Position numbers and translations under genes: made by a program. From positions 1,364,001 through 1,428,000 of the forward strand of contig NZ_JALKBF010000001.1 in the NCBI RefSeq assembly GCF_023016085.1: a stretch of 64,000 nucleotides of DNA, given 5' to 3'. Origin of the DNA: Aliiroseovarius sp. F47248L. GTDB taxonomy: Bacteria; Pseudomonadota; Alphaproteobacteria; Rhodobacterales; Rhodobacteraceae. This document shows positions 19,561 through 29,271 of the stretch, one piece after another. The notes beneath the pieces are model-generated. The model ran no database searches. It was not told the origin of the DNA and saw only the letters and a list, made by a program, of their open reading frames with translations. How positions within the stretch are numbered: the stretch's first letter is position 1; each line of letters begins with the position of its first letter.

Positions 19561-19793
19561 CTTTCTTCGCCATCATAAAGGTTGATCGGCTGGCCGGGCA
19601 TGATGGTTGAAATCGCGTGCTTGTAGACAAGTTGCGACTGGCCATCGCGGCGCAGCAAGACACAGAAATTGTCAAACCATGAGATGACGCCCTGAAGTTT
19701 CACGCCATTGATCAAGAAGATCGTCACTGGAACTTTCGATTTTCGAACATGGTTCAGAAACGCGTCCTGCAGGTTCTGTTTGTCGGCAGCCAT
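19557..19793 (-). CDS. hfq: RNA chaperone Hfq
   Basis: 78 residues. The Sm1 motif ([20 protein letters not shown]) and Sm2 motif ([11 protein letters not shown]) are intact, and the N-terminal [11 protein letters not shown] is standard. Hfq forms a hexameric ring that pairs small RNAs with mRNAs. It is downstream of trkH and overlaps hflX by four bases. The leader holds two hairpins (19819-19835 and 19848-19862), and AAAAAAGGAAAAAAG precedes the ATG. The three small RNA candidates in this window are potential clients. Confidence 0.98.
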   Translation of the reverse strand: MAADKQNLQDAFLNHVRKSKVPVTIFLINGVKLQGVISWFDNFCVLLRRDGQSQLVYKHAISTIMPGQPINLYDGEES

Positions 19794-19818
19794 CGCTTTT
19801 TTCCTTTTTTCTCTCGTG

Positions 19819-19862
19819 CTGCCGGAACCCGGCAGAAATTCTTCGTGACGCCACTATGGCGT
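19819..19862 (-). promoter_or_regulatory. Two hairpins in the hfq leader
   Basis: A perfect 7-bp stem with a 3-base loop (19819-19825/19829-19835) and a 6-bp stem with a 3-base loop (19848-19853/19857-19862) lie between trkH and hfq. Neither is followed by a T run in the hfq direction, so they are leader structures rather than terminators. hfq is known to regulate its own mRNA in other bacteria; a similar role here is a guess. Confidence 0.35.
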
Positions 19863-19963
19863 GAGGACTTGACCTTTTCCACCCCCTTTTTTGCGCATTG
19901 GGACAACGGATTGAGAGGAGTTATCATTGGCGTGGATCGCAGTTCAACATCCGACCCAGCGGG

Positions 19964-21511
19964 TTAGCGTCGCCATATCTCGGGGCTAAGCAACGCGATG
20001 ATGGCCAGCATCTCCAGACGCCCAAGGATCATTGCGCCGGCTAAAACAGCTTTGGCCGGATCTGATAACGTGCTGTAAGAAATCGGCTCCGCCGATGCGA
20101 CCTCCGCAATCGGCCCGGTTGTGGTCAATGCGGCAATGGTCAGGGTCATCGCGCTTTCGAAATCCTGCCCAAGCAACGAAAACAAACCTGTGACAAGCGC
20201 CACGGACATCGACATCAGCATGAAAAAGACCCACGCCATATAGGCCCCGCGCCCACGGATATGTCGCGCTTCAGTGCCCGATCCGCCGACGGACGACGGG
20301 TGGACAAGCTTCTCCATCTCGCGCAACCCATGCAAATAAAGCGCATAGACACGCATCAGCTTCGCGCCTCCTGCGGTTGTGGCAACCCCACCGCCGATCA
20401 GCGCCAATGCCATTAGGATCAGTCCTGGTGTCTGAAGACCCGACCAGTTGCGGCTGTCCGCCCAGGCAGCACTTTCAAAGCCGGTGGTCGTCAGAAATGA
20501 CAGCACGGTAAAGAAACTGCCCCAAAGTGATGTCAGACCCGCGGTCCAGTTTTGCTCCTCGTCTACCTCATACGCCCCGACCCAGTGGCGTAGGAACAGA
20601 AACAGCGGCAGCAAGATCACGATCGCCAACGCCATGCGTATTTCGGGATCTTCCGGCAGGCGTCGCCGTCGTTCGCTGCCCTGCATATCCGACGCAAAGG
20701 TCACACGTGAGATGGCAAAGATGAAAAAGAATGCCATCACGATCTCGCCGACATAACCCGAATTGCTGCCCGCCGGGCCACCAACCGGAGAGATGCCGCT
20801 GGTCGCGATGGTCGACATAGCGTGACACAACGCGATGAAGGCGTTGTCTCCGGCAATGATCAGACCCAGCCACAAGGCCGCCGTCAGACCGATATAAACC
20901 GGCAACAGCCGCACGCCATAGGTCCGGATTCGTTCCGAAAAATCAGCAACCCGCGTGATCTGACTGATACCTGCTCCAAATCGCGTATCGCCGGAAGCTG
21001 CCGCACCGCGTTTGCCATATCTTGCCCGCACCTCAAACCCGCCCAGCGACATCGGGGCAAGAATGGCAATCGCGCCAACCCAGATGAACAGTCCGCCCAT
21101 CCATCCCACCAAGGCGCGCCATAGGTGGACCGAGCGGGCGATACGGCTTGCATCTTCGAACAAGGTCGCGCCGGTGGTGGTCAGGGCCGACACCATCTCG
21201 ACATAAGAGTTCAGGAAGGTTGTGGTGCGCACGGCCTGATGAAAAGGCACAGCCAGCATGATCGGCAGCAGAACGAACAGCCCAAGCAAAGCCAACAGGT
21301 GACGCCGATGCCGGGTCGAACGATCTCGATCAGCCATCGCGATGGCTAAAAACGAAGTCAGAAACCCAAACAGCAAAGCGCCATACAGAAACACTCGCGC
21401 CTCATAAAACTCGCCAATCATCCAACCAAACCCAGCAGGCAGCAGCATCGCAAACGCGCCGATCCCCATCAGGATCACAAGCAGCGGCAGTTTGGCGATA
21501 TTGGCGAGCAT
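19964..21511 (-). CDS. trkH: Trk-type potassium uptake channel subunit TrkH
   Basis: A 515-residue membrane subunit of the Trk K+ uptake system. Four pore-loop repeats with the filter glycine are visible: SALTTTGATLF, STIATSGISPVGG, SFLTTTGFESA and AALTTTGPIAEV. The protein needs the cytoplasmic TrkA regulator, whose gene lies 27 bases upstream on the same strand. The trkA-trkH-hfq-hflX order downstream of ntrYX is conserved in alphaproteobacteria. Confidence 0.96.
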   Translation of the reverse strand: MLANIAKLPLLVILMGIGAFAMLLPAGFGWMIGEFYEARVFLYGALLFGFLTSFLAIAMADRDRSTRHRRHLLALLGLFVLLPIMLAVPFHQAVRTTTFLNSYVEMVSALTTTGATLFEDASRIARSVHLWRALVGWMGGLFIWVGAIAILAPMSLGGFEVRARYGKRGAAASGDTRFGAGISQITRVADFSERIRTYGVRLLPVYIGLTAALWLGLIIAGDNAFIALCHAMSTIATSGISPVGGPAGSNSGYVGEIVMAFFFIFAISRVTFASDMQGSERRRRLPEDPEIRMALAIVILLPLFLFLRHWVGAYEVDEEQNWTAGLTSLWGSFFTVLSFLTTTGFESAAWADSRNWSGLQTPGLILMALALIGGGVATTAGGAKLMRVYALYLHGLREMEKLVHPSSVGGSGTEARHIRGRGAYMAWVFFMLMSMSVALVTGLFSLLGQDFESAMTLTIAALTTTGPIAEVASAEPISYSTLSDPAKAVLAGAMILGRLEMLAIIALLSPEIWRR

Positions 21512-21538
21512 GGCGTTGGCCTTATCGGTGCGGCGGGA

Positions 21539-22915
21539 TCAGAAAAAGTCGATGGTGACTTGAAGCAGCCGCTCGACCTCGGGCACGTCTGCAGCCATCG
21601 AGAACAAGGCGACCACGTCCCCTTCGTCGACCCGTGTCTTGCCCGTTGGTTTCACAACCTTGTCGCCCTTCAGGATCGCACCGACTAGAACCCCTTCGGG
21701 AAAGTCGATGTCACGCACCGCCTTGCCTGCAATGGGCGATGTAGACAGCACCTGTGCCTCGATCACTTCGGCCTCGGCATCCCCCAGCGAATAAACCTCG
21801 CGCACTTTCCCGCGGCGAATGTGGCGCAGGATCGAGCTGACGGTCTGTGTGCGCGGGTTGATATAGGCGTCGATTTTCAACGGTCCCATCAGGTTGACCA
21901 GTGATGGATCGTTGATCAGACAGATCGACATCGCACATCCCGCCGCCTTCGCCCGGACCGCCGCCAACAGGTTCACTCGATCATCATCGGTCACCGACAA
22001 GATGGCGTCGGCGCGAGGTACGCCAGCTTCTTTCATCAGTTCGATATTCATCGCGTCGCCATGCAGGACAACGGTGCGCTCCAACGCGTCCGCAGCGCGT
22101 TCGGCGACCGCGCGGTTCAATTCCACAACTTTGGCGCGGATGCGGTCGGTTCGGTTTTCCAATTCACGCGCAACGGCCAGCCCCACATTTCCACCGCCCA
22201 GAATGACAACACGTTCCTGACGCTTTACCGACTTTCCGAACACCTCAAGGGTACGGTTCACATCTTCAGTGCGGGTGAACACATATATCTGATCGCCGCC
22301 AAACAGCTGATCTCCGGCCTCGGGCGCAAACAAGGACCCTTCACGGCGGATGCCAACCACCACCGCGCTGAGCGTCGAGAATAGATCGGTCAACTGTCGC
22401 AGGGGCGTGTTCACAACCGGGCAGTCGTCGGCGATCTGAATGCCCAAAAGCTGCACCCGCGAATCCATGAAACTTTCGATATCAAAGGCCGAGGGTGCCT
22501 GCAGTCGTTTCAACACCGCTTGCGCCACCTCGCGTTCCGGGCTGATCACAACATCAATGGGCAGGTGATCGCGCCGATACATGTCGGCGTAGATCGCATC
22601 CAGATAGCTTTGCGCACGCAGCCGCGCGATCTTTCGCGGGATCGCGAACACGGAATGCGCAATCTGGCAGGTGACCATGTTCACCTCGTCTGAATGGGTC
22701 GCCGCGATGATCATGTCGGCATCCCTTGCCCCGGCGCGATCCAGAACATCGGGATAAGAGGCATGGCCAGCCACCCCCTGCACGTCCAACGTGTCAGTTG
22801 CTCGCGCGACAAGCTCGGCGTTGTTGTCCACCACCGTCACGTCATTCTTTTCACTGGACAGGTGACGCGCAATTTGCCAGCCCACCTGACCGGCACCGCA
22901 AATGATGACCTTCAT
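21539..22915 (-). CDS. trkA: Trk potassium uptake regulator TrkA
   Basis: A 458-residue cytoplasmic protein with two tandem halves. Each half has an NAD-binding RCK_N fold (MKVIICGAGQVGWQIA at 1-16 and RVVILGGGNVGLAVA near 233) followed by an RCK_C ligand domain. It gates TrkH in response to nucleotide binding. It lies between ntrX and trkH on the same strand; a gap of 110 bases to ntrX leaves room for a promoter. Confidence 0.97.
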   Translation of the reverse strand: MKVIICGAGQVGWQIARHLSSEKNDVTVVDNNAELVARATDTLDVQGVAGHASYPDVLDRAGARDADMIIAATHSDEVNMVTCQIAHSVFAIPRKIARLRAQSYLDAIYADMYRRDHLPIDVVISPEREVAQAVLKRLQAPSAFDIESFMDSRVQLLGIQIADDCPVVNTPLRQLTDLFSTLSAVVVGIRREGSLFAPEAGDQLFGGDQIYVFTRTEDVNRTLEVFGKSVKRQERVVILGGGNVGLAVARELENRTDRIRAKVVELNRAVAERAADALERTVVLHGDAMNIELMKEAGVPRADAILSVTDDDRVNLLAAVRAKAAGCAMSICLINDPSLVNLMGPLKIDAYINPRTQTVSSILRHIRRGKVREVYSLGDAEAEVIEAQVLSTSPIAGKAVRDIDFPEGVLVGAILKGDKVVKPTGKTRVDEGDVVALFSMAADVPEVERLLQVTIDFF

Positions 22916-23025
22916 CCGGTTCTCCCTGATGTCACATCAAAAAAATCCATGGCAGAAGGCCCGTTCAGGGTCAATGCCCACCGATCGACGCCGCCACGCC
23001 ACATTGCAAGCCCAGCCCACTTTGA

Positions 23026-24459
23026 TCAGGCGTCAGCCTCGATTTCGGTCTCTTCGTTTTCATCTGCGACATAGGCAACCCGGGCCCCCGCTTTTGACCC
23101 GGTTACAACACCAAGGGATTTCAGCTTGCGGTGCAGGGCCGACCGTTCCATGCCGACGAAATTGGCCGTGCGTGAGATATTTCCGCCAAATCGATTGATC
23201 TGGGTCAGAAGGTATTCCCGCTCAAACGCCTCGCGGGCTTCGCGCAAGGGCATCATCGCCAGCGCACCTGAGACCACGACACCCTGCTCTCCACTGTCAT
23301 CGTCACCGCTGTCCTGCCCCGGCAGGTCCGTGGCCTGAATTGGCCCTGTGCCTTCCCCCAGAATTAACACACGCTCGATCATGTTCTTCAATTGCCGTAC
23401 GTTTCCGGGCCATTGCATGGTCTGAAGCATGGCTTCCGCATCCTCGGTCAGATCGCGCAGCGGCAATCCCTGGTCACGATTGAAAGCCTGCAGGAAATAG
23501 CGTGCTAGCTCTGGTATGTCCTCGCGCCGTTCGCCCAGAGGAGGCACCGCAATCGGCACCACGTTCAAGCGATGATACAGCTCTTCACGGAATCGACCAC
23601 CTTCAATTTCAACCTGCAAATCGCGGTTGGTCGACGAAATGACGCGCAGATCGACCGAGACCTTGTCGTTGCCACCGACTCTCTGAAACCGCTGATCAAC
23701 CAGGACACGCAGGATCTTGGATTGCGTGCCCAGTGGCATGTCGGCCACTTCGTCGAAGTAAAGAACGCCGCCATTGGCTTCTTCCAGCAATCCCGGTTCG
23801 ACGCCACGCTCGGCGCTTTCGCGACCGAACAGAACTTCCTCCATGCGGTCCGCTTCGATCGAGGCCGAGTTGACCACCACAAACGGCGCCGTGGCCCGGT
23901 CAGAATTGGCGTGAACATAGCGTGCGGCCATCTCTTTGCCCGCACCGGCGGCCCCAGACAGAAGTACACGCCCATTTGACTTTGTTACTTTGTCCAGATG
24001 CGATTTCAGTGACTTAAACGCCGCACTTGATCCAATCATCTCGGTCGGATGAGTATCGCGGCGCTTCAACTCGGTGTTCTCGCGGCGCAATCGACTGGTT
24101 TCCATCGCCCGGGTGATCACCACCATCAACTGATCAATGTTGAAGGGTTTTTCGATGAAGTCATAGGCCCCTTGCTTGATCGCAGCGACGGCAATTTCGA
24201 TATTACCGTGACCCGAGATGATAACCACTGGCACCTCGGGATGTTCGCGTTTGACCATCTTCAGGATGTCTATTCCGTCCATCGCAGAATCTTTTAGCCA
24301 GATGTCCAAGATCATGAGTGACGGCAATTCTGCTTTCACCGCCGCCACGGCTTCGTCTGACGTACCCGCCAATCGGGTCGTAAACCCCTCGTCCTCCAGA
24401 ATATCCGAGATCAGTTCCCGGATGTCCCGTTCGTCATCGACAATCAGAATATCGCTCAT
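23026..24459 (-). CDS. ntrX: Response regulator NtrX
   Basis: A 477-residue NtrC-family regulator and partner of NtrY. The receiver domain has phospho-acceptor Asp52 (LMILDIWLKD). The AAA+ domain has Walker A GAAGAGKE (169-176) and intact Walker B YFDEVAD (235-240). The Fis-type helix-turn-helix is near the end (NISRTANFVGMERSALHRKL). Where sigma54 activators carry GAFTGA it reads FGRESAERGVEPG (211-223), so sigma54 contact is not expected. Its ATG overlaps the ntrY stop (ATGA). In relatives NtrYX controls nitrogen, redox and envelope genes. Confidence 0.96.
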   Translation of the reverse strand: MSDILIVDDERDIRELISDILEDEGFTTRLAGTSDEAVAAVKAELPSLMILDIWLKDSAMDGIDILKMVKREHPEVPVVIISGHGNIEIAVAAIKQGAYDFIEKPFNIDQLMVVITRAMETSRLRRENTELKRRDTHPTEMIGSSAAFKSLKSHLDKVTKSNGRVLLSGAAGAGKEMAARYVHANSDRATAPFVVVNSASIEADRMEEVLFGRESAERGVEPGLLEEANGGVLYFDEVADMPLGTQSKILRVLVDQRFQRVGGNDKVSVDLRVISSTNRDLQVEIEGGRFREELYHRLNVVPIAVPPLGERREDIPELARYFLQAFNRDQGLPLRDLTEDAEAMLQTMQWPGNVRQLKNMIERVLILGEGTGPIQATDLPGQDSGDDDSGEQGVVVSGALAMMPLREAREAFEREYLLTQINRFGGNISRTANFVGMERSALHRKLKSLGVVTGSKAGARVAYVADENEETEIEADA

Positions 24460-26717
24460 GTTGCCCCCGCTTTCTGTTGCTCTGTCTGCCCGTCATCTCG
24501 GGGCAGAAAAATTCTTGCCAACGCGCCGAAATGGGCGCTTTCACTATGAAAGGCGGGCGCGTCTTCTAGGGTCAGACGCCCGCCATGCTCTTCAATAATC
24601 TTCTTCACAATTGGAAGCCCCAGCCCTGTGCCTTTTTCACGCGTGGTGACATAAGGTTCAAACAGCCTTGATCGGTCTTCCGGCAAGCCAATGCCGTTGT
24701 CGGCAATGGTAATTTCAATCCCGCCTGATACGTCGTGCATATCCACACGGATTTCCGGTGAATGCCCTTCGGGCGCGCCTTTTTCCTCTAGTGTTTCAAT
24801 GGCTTCCCCAGCGTTCTTGATCAGGTTGGTCAGCGCTTGTCCGATCATCGTGCTATCAATTTCAACGTCAATCGGGCCATCCAGCAGTTCGGCGCGGATC
24901 GTCACGCCCTCTTGCCCTGCTTGCTGAAGCAACACTGCGTCACGCACGAGGGAGACAATATCGGTGGCACGGCGTTCTGGTTCCGGCATTCGGGCAAACT
25001 TCGAAAATTCGTCTACGATGCGACGTAAATCATTGGTCTGACGCACGATCACGTCGGTGTATTGTTCCAATGCATCCACATCGATGCCGTCCACCTTGCT
25101 GAACTTGCGTTTAATACGCTCGGCGGACAGTTGGATCGGGGTCAAAGGGTTCTTAATCTCGTGCGCGATGCGACGGGCCACGTCGCCCCACGCCGCCATG
25201 CGCTGGGCCGACACAAGGTCGGTCACATCGTCGAACGCAACCACATAGCCTTCCAGCCCACCCTCGTCAGACCGTCGTGTCGCGATGCGCACCAGCAAGT
25301 TTTCCTGCTTGCCTCCGCGCGTCAGGCGCAGTTCTGTTTGGGCGGTTTCGCGTGTGCCACTGGCCACTTCGTCCAGCAGGGATTGGAATTCGGGAACCAC
25401 CAGCGCCAGTTCCTGCTCGACACCAGTTTCATCACGCACGTCCAGCACTTCTTCTGCAGCGCGGTTGACGAATGTCACCTGACCATCGGCATTGAGCCCA
25501 ATCACACCGCCGGTCACCGACCCCAGCACGCTGTCAAACAACCGGCGACGGCGTTCAATCTGTTCGGTGTTTTCCAAAAGCCGCTCGCGTTGGCCTTTCA
25601 GTTGCGTGGTCATCTGGTTGAAATAGCGCCCAAGCATCGCGATCTCGTCATCGCCTTCCTCTTCGATGACACGCACGTCCAGATCGCCCGCCCCTACGCG
25701 CTGCGCGGCTCCTGCCAGCCGCCCTACGGGACGCGCCAGACGTTCGGCAAAGGACATGCCCATCCAGATCGCCGCAAGGATCAGAATGACCGCAAAACCC
25801 AGATAGATCAGCCCGAACTGAAACAACCGCTGACCGCGTTGACTTTCCAACTGGTTATAGACCCGGGCCGCTTCCTGTGTTTCGTCGACAAGATCCAGAA
25901 TTTCGCCGTTCACATCGCGGGTCAGTTGGATCAAGTGATCCGAGAAATTGTCCAGTTTGATCAGAACTCGAAACTCGTTGTTCTGCCAATCTTCGATCAC
26001 CACGGTTTCGCCTTGAAGAGCCCTGTCAAGATCGTCTTGACTGGGTTGTTCAAAATCAAACAGGTAAGAACCACCACCGCGCACCCGAATAATGCCTTGG
26101 GAGTCAATCACATAGGCTTCACGCAAGCCGCGTTGGATCCTCGCCTGCCCCTGTGTCAGCAACGACCCCAGTTCGGCGTCGGTCAGCAACAATTGCGACT
26201 GACGTTGACGTTCAAGAAACAGCGCGATGGCCTCGCCGTCCTGCACCAACCCATCCCGACTTTCCTGCTTATAAGCTTGTGCGGCAGACAGCGAGTTGCC
26301 AACCACGGTGCGCACCCGGTCTGAAAACCAGCCTTCAAGCCCCATATTCAGGGTCAGCATTGCGAAAATCGCCACTAGGATTGTGGGGCTAAGCGCAATG
26401 ACCGCAAACACCATTGTCAAACGAAGGTGCAGCCGCGATCCGGCACTTTCCTGACGGCGGGCCACGATCATCCGGCCAAGTCCCGCCAGAACCAATCCGG
26501 CCACCATGATCACATAGATTGCGTCTGCCAGAAGGATCAGCCGCAACGTGTTGCTGTCAGCGCGTTGGGCAAATGGGCCAAGCGTCAGGAAGGTCACGAT
26601 GGCCAGAACCGGGCCAAGGACCACCATGCCAAAGGCTCCAACCGATCTGAACCTGCGCCACCGGCGCATGGACAGATACTGGTCCAGCCTCGACTTCCGC
26701 ACCGCGCGTCGCGCCAC
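24456..26717 (-). CDS. ntrY: Membrane sensor histidine kinase NtrY
   Basis: A 753-residue kinase. Transmembrane segments lie at about 27-50, 60-82, 100-125 and 300-321, with a periplasmic sensor of about 175 residues between the last two. HAMP (~322-375), PAS (~390-500), the H box with His519 ([16 protein letters not shown]), and ATP-binding N and G boxes follow. It phosphorylates NtrX. The start is GTG 26717, with AGGGGC upstream. It follows ntrC after 92 bases. Confidence 0.96.
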   Translation of the reverse strand: MARRAVRKSRLDQYLSMRRWRRFRSVGAFGMVVLGPVLAIVTFLTLGPFAQRADSNTLRLILLADAIYVIMVAGLVLAGLGRMIVARRQESAGSRLHLRLTMVFAVIALSPTILVAIFAMLTLNMGLEGWFSDRVRTVVGNSLSAAQAYKQESRDGLVQDGEAIALFLERQRQSQLLLTDAELGSLLTQGQARIQRGLREAYVIDSQGIIRVRGGGSYLFDFEQPSQDDLDRALQGETVVIEDWQNNEFRVLIKLDNFSDHLIQLTRDVNGEILDLVDETQEAARVYNQLESQRGQRLFQFGLIYLGFAVILILAAIWMGMSFAERLARPVGRLAGAAQRVGAGDLDVRVIEEEGDDEIAMLGRYFNQMTTQLKGQRERLLENTEQIERRRRLFDSVLGSVTGGVIGLNADGQVTFVNRAAEEVLDVRDETGVEQELALVVPEFQSLLDEVASGTRETAQTELRLTRGGKQENLLVRIATRRSDEGGLEGYVVAFDDVTDLVSAQRMAAWGDVARRIAHEIKNPLTPIQLSAERIKRKFSKVDGIDVDALEQYTDVIVRQTNDLRRIVDEFSKFARMPEPERRATDIVSLVRDAVLLQQAGQEGVTIRAELLDGPIDVEIDSTMIGQALTNLIKNAGEAIETLEEKGAPEGHSPEIRVDMHDVSGGIEITIADNGIGLPEDRSRLFEPYVTTREKGTGLGLPIVKKIIEEHGGRLTLEDAPAFHSESAHFGALARIFLPRDDGQTEQQKAGAT

Positions 26718-26809
26718 TGTGCTTGCCCCTACTCGTCATGGCCGCGTTACCGCGGCGACCGCCTGAGTGGCCCGGGTCTTGTGCCCAATTGCCACGCTCT
26801 GTTGCCCTT

Positions 26810-28186
26810 TTACATCAACTTACGGCGGCGTGTCACCTCGATTTCGAGCTCGGTGATCTTTTTACGCAAGGTATTGCGGTTGATTCCCAATAAATCGGCA
26901 CATTTAGCTTGATTGCCGCCGGTCGCATCCAGGGCGATTTCGATCATTGGACGCTCAACTTCACGCAAAATCCGCTGATAAAGACCACTTGGCGGCAACG
27001 TTCCACCATGCAAATCGAAGTAACGTTGCAGGTGTCGGGTGACCGAATCTGACAGGCGTTCATCACTGTTATCGGCGGCCACGAATGAGGCCGAGACCGC
27101 CCCGCCCAACGCTAGATCAACCTCGGCTTTCGAGATTTCTTCCTCGGCGCTGGTCACGACGAGCCGATTGACCAGATTTTCAAGTTCACGCACATTCCCC
27201 GGCCACGGAAACGCCCGCAGGGTTTGTGCTGCATCGGATGAGAACCGGCGCTCCGGCAATCCGTCTCGCGCCGCGCGTGACAAAAAGTGTTCGGACAGCG
27301 CGGGAATATCCTCCAACCGTTCACGCAAGCTGGGCACCGGAATCACGACACCGGCAAGTCGGTAGTACAGATCTTCGCGAAACGCGCCTTGCGCCGCAGC
27401 TTTGGCCAGATCCCCTTGCGAGATAGCCAGAACGCGCGGGCCACTTTGCCCCATACCATCCAGAAGACGGGACAGACGCGCCTGCGCATCGGTATCCAGA
27501 TCGCCAACACCATCAAACAGGATGGTGCCCCCACGCGCGCGGCGCACCACGTCATTGACCCCGTCGGACGGGGCAAGATCGTCTGGCGTTGCAATGATGA
27601 ACGGCCCGTCGCGCCGTTCGGAGAAATCATGAAGGGCTTGCGCGATCAGCGACTTACCCGTACCGCTTTCCCCGGCGATCAACACTGGCAAGTCGACATT
27701 CAGAACCCGCGCGACAAGTCGATACAGTTCTTGCATCGCCGGGGTGCGACCGACCAGTGGAAGATCGGTTGCGGTGTTTTGAGGCTTGCTGGCAGCATCT
27801 GCTTCGTTGGGTGCGCGGACCCGTTTACGTTCCAACGCCTGTGCCGTGCGTTTCATCAGGTCCGGCAGGTCAAAGGGTTTCGGCAGATAATCGAACGCTT
27901 CGGCCTCGGCGGCCTGAATGGCGGTCATGATAGTGTTTTGGGCCGAAATGACGATCACCGGAAGGTTGGGCCGCAATTTTGCGATACGCGGCAAGGATTC
28001 AAGCCCATTGCCATCCGGCATCACTACATCCGAGATCACAGCATCTCCGCGCCCGTCCTCTACCCAGCGCATCAGCGTTGCCATTGACCCGGTTGCGTGC
28101 ACCCGACATCCCGCACGGGTCAGCGCCTGCGTCAATACGGTGCGGATCGTGCGATCATCATCGGCGACAAGAACGGTTCCGTCCAT
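26810..28186 (-). CDS. ntrC: Nitrogen regulator NtrC, sigma54-independent type
   Basis: A 458-residue response regulator of nitrogen assimilation. The receiver has Asp53 ([10 protein letters not shown]). The AAA+ domain has Walker A GESGTGKS (172-179). The GAFTGA region is missing (the text runs [19 protein letters not shown]), and Walker B reads LFDGVGD, with glycine at 226 in place of the usual catalytic glutamate. The Fis-type HTH is C-terminal ([19 protein letters not shown]). This matches the Rhodobacter NtrC that activates sigma70 RNA polymerase. It lies two bases upstream of ntrB's end and is co-transcribed with it. Confidence 0.97.
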   Translation of the reverse strand: MDGTVLVADDDRTIRTVLTQALTRAGCRVHATGSMATLMRWVEDGRGDAVISDVVMPDGNGLESLPRIAKLRPNLPVIVISAQNTIMTAIQAAEAEAFDYLPKPFDLPDLMKRTAQALERKRVRAPNEADAASKPQNTATDLPLVGRTPAMQELYRLVARVLNVDLPVLIAGESGTGKSLIAQALHDFSERRDGPFIIATPDDLAPSDGVNDVVRRARGGTILFDGVGDLDTDAQARLSRLLDGMGQSGPRVLAISQGDLAKAAAQGAFREDLYYRLAGVVIPVPSLRERLEDIPALSEHFLSRAARDGLPERRFSSDAAQTLRAFPWPGNVRELENLVNRLVVTSAEEEISKAEVDLALGGAVSASFVAADNSDERLSDSVTRHLQRYFDLHGGTLPPSGLYQRILREVERPMIEIALDATGGNQAKCADLLGINRNTLRKKITELEIEVTRRRKLM

Positions 28187-28188
28187 GG

Positions 28189-29271
28189 TCAGCCTCCTTT
28201 TCGATGGGGTGCCGGGGCGACCGGCAAGGATATGCGGAACGCGGTGCGTCCGGGGCGGCTGTCGACCGAGATCAAAGCGCCATGATCGGTCAGGATCTTT
28301 GACACCAACGCCAGCCCAAGCCCGGTGCCGTTCTCACGCCCTGATACAAATGGATCAAAGACGTGATCGGCGATGTCCGCAGGCAAGCCGGGTCCATTGT
28401 CGATCACCTCGACCTGCAAGGGCAAACTGGCTTGCCCACCGTCTGGAAGGTGCAACCGCAATCCTGCTTCATAGTAGGTGCGAATTTCTATTTTCCCTTC
28501 ACCTTTGCAGGCTTGAGCGGCATTCTTCAACAAGTTCAGAAAAACCTGTTGTATCTGATCGCCGTCTACCCAGACATCCGGCAAAGAGGGATCATACGCC
28601 TCGGAGATCACCATACCCGGCGCGAAGCCTATCTGCGTTGTCGCCCGTGCGCGATCCAGTATATCATGAATATTGATCGGCGCGCAGGCCGGAGGACGCA
28701 GATCGCCAAACTGCTCAACCTGCTCTAGCAACGCCACGACCCGGCGGCTTTCGGCGACGATCAAATCGGTCAGTTCCTGATCCTCGGACGACAAGGACAT
28801 CGACAAAAGCTGCGCGGCACCGGTGATCCCGGCCAATGGGTTCTTGATCTCATGGGCCAACATTTCCGCCATGCCAATAGCCTGTCGCGCCGCCACTTGC
28901 GAACCTTGCACCCAACCCAGATGCTCGGCCCCACTGCGTGGTTGAAGCAAGATCAGAACATGTGTCTTGTCGCCCCCTGACGTCGTCAACGGAGAGAACT
29001 GGAGGTTGACATCCCGCAGATCGCCACCGGGAAGCGTCAATTTGACCCCATCCACATAAAGCGGTCCGCCTGTGCGGCTGATCCGTGCAAGCGCGTCGTC
29101 CATATCGACCGACAATTCAAGTTTTGCACCAAGCCGGGCACCGATCAGGCTGCGCTCCGAGATGTTCAAAAACATCTCGCCCGCCCCGTTTAGCCGTTTC
29201 ACGCGACCGTCGCTGCTCAGCTCAATCGCGGGCACAGGCAATGCCGACCAGAGATGTACGTCGCCGCTCAT
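28189..29271 (-). CDS. ntrB: Nitrogen regulation histidine kinase/phosphatase NtrB
   Basis: A 360-residue soluble kinase. A PAS domain fills residues ~1-110, His140 lies in the H box ([18 protein letters not shown]), and the ATPase boxes follow ([20 protein letters not shown]). It phosphorylates or dephosphorylates NtrC under control of PII proteins. I use ATG 29271, which overlaps the dusB stop as ATGA, rather than the longer open frame reaching 29391 inside dusB. The dusB-ntrB-ntrC arrangement is the classical nifR3-ntrBC operon. Confidence 0.96.
   Translation of the reverse strand: MSGDVHLWSALPVPAIELSSDGRVKRLNGAGEMFLNISERSLIGARLGAKLELSVDMDDALARISRTGGPLYVDGVKLTLPGGDLRDVNLQFSPLTTSGGDKTHVLILLQPRSGAEHLGWVQGSQVAARQAIGMAEMLAHEIKNPLAGITGAAQLLSMSLSSEDQELTDLIVAESRRVVALLEQVEQFGDLRPPACAPINIHDILDRARATTQIGFAPGMVISEAYDPSLPDVWVDGDQIQQVFLNLLKNAAQACKGEGKIEIRTYYEAGLRLHLPDGGQASLPLQVEVIDNGPGLPADIADHVFDPFVSGRENGTGLGLALVSKILTDHGALISVDSRPGRTAFRISLPVAPAPHRKGG

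Noticed and set aside
25062..26324. A 420-codon plus-strand open frame antisense to ntrY
   Set aside because: A shadow of the ntrY coding frame; the composition is unlike a real protein and there is no ribosome binding site or domain.
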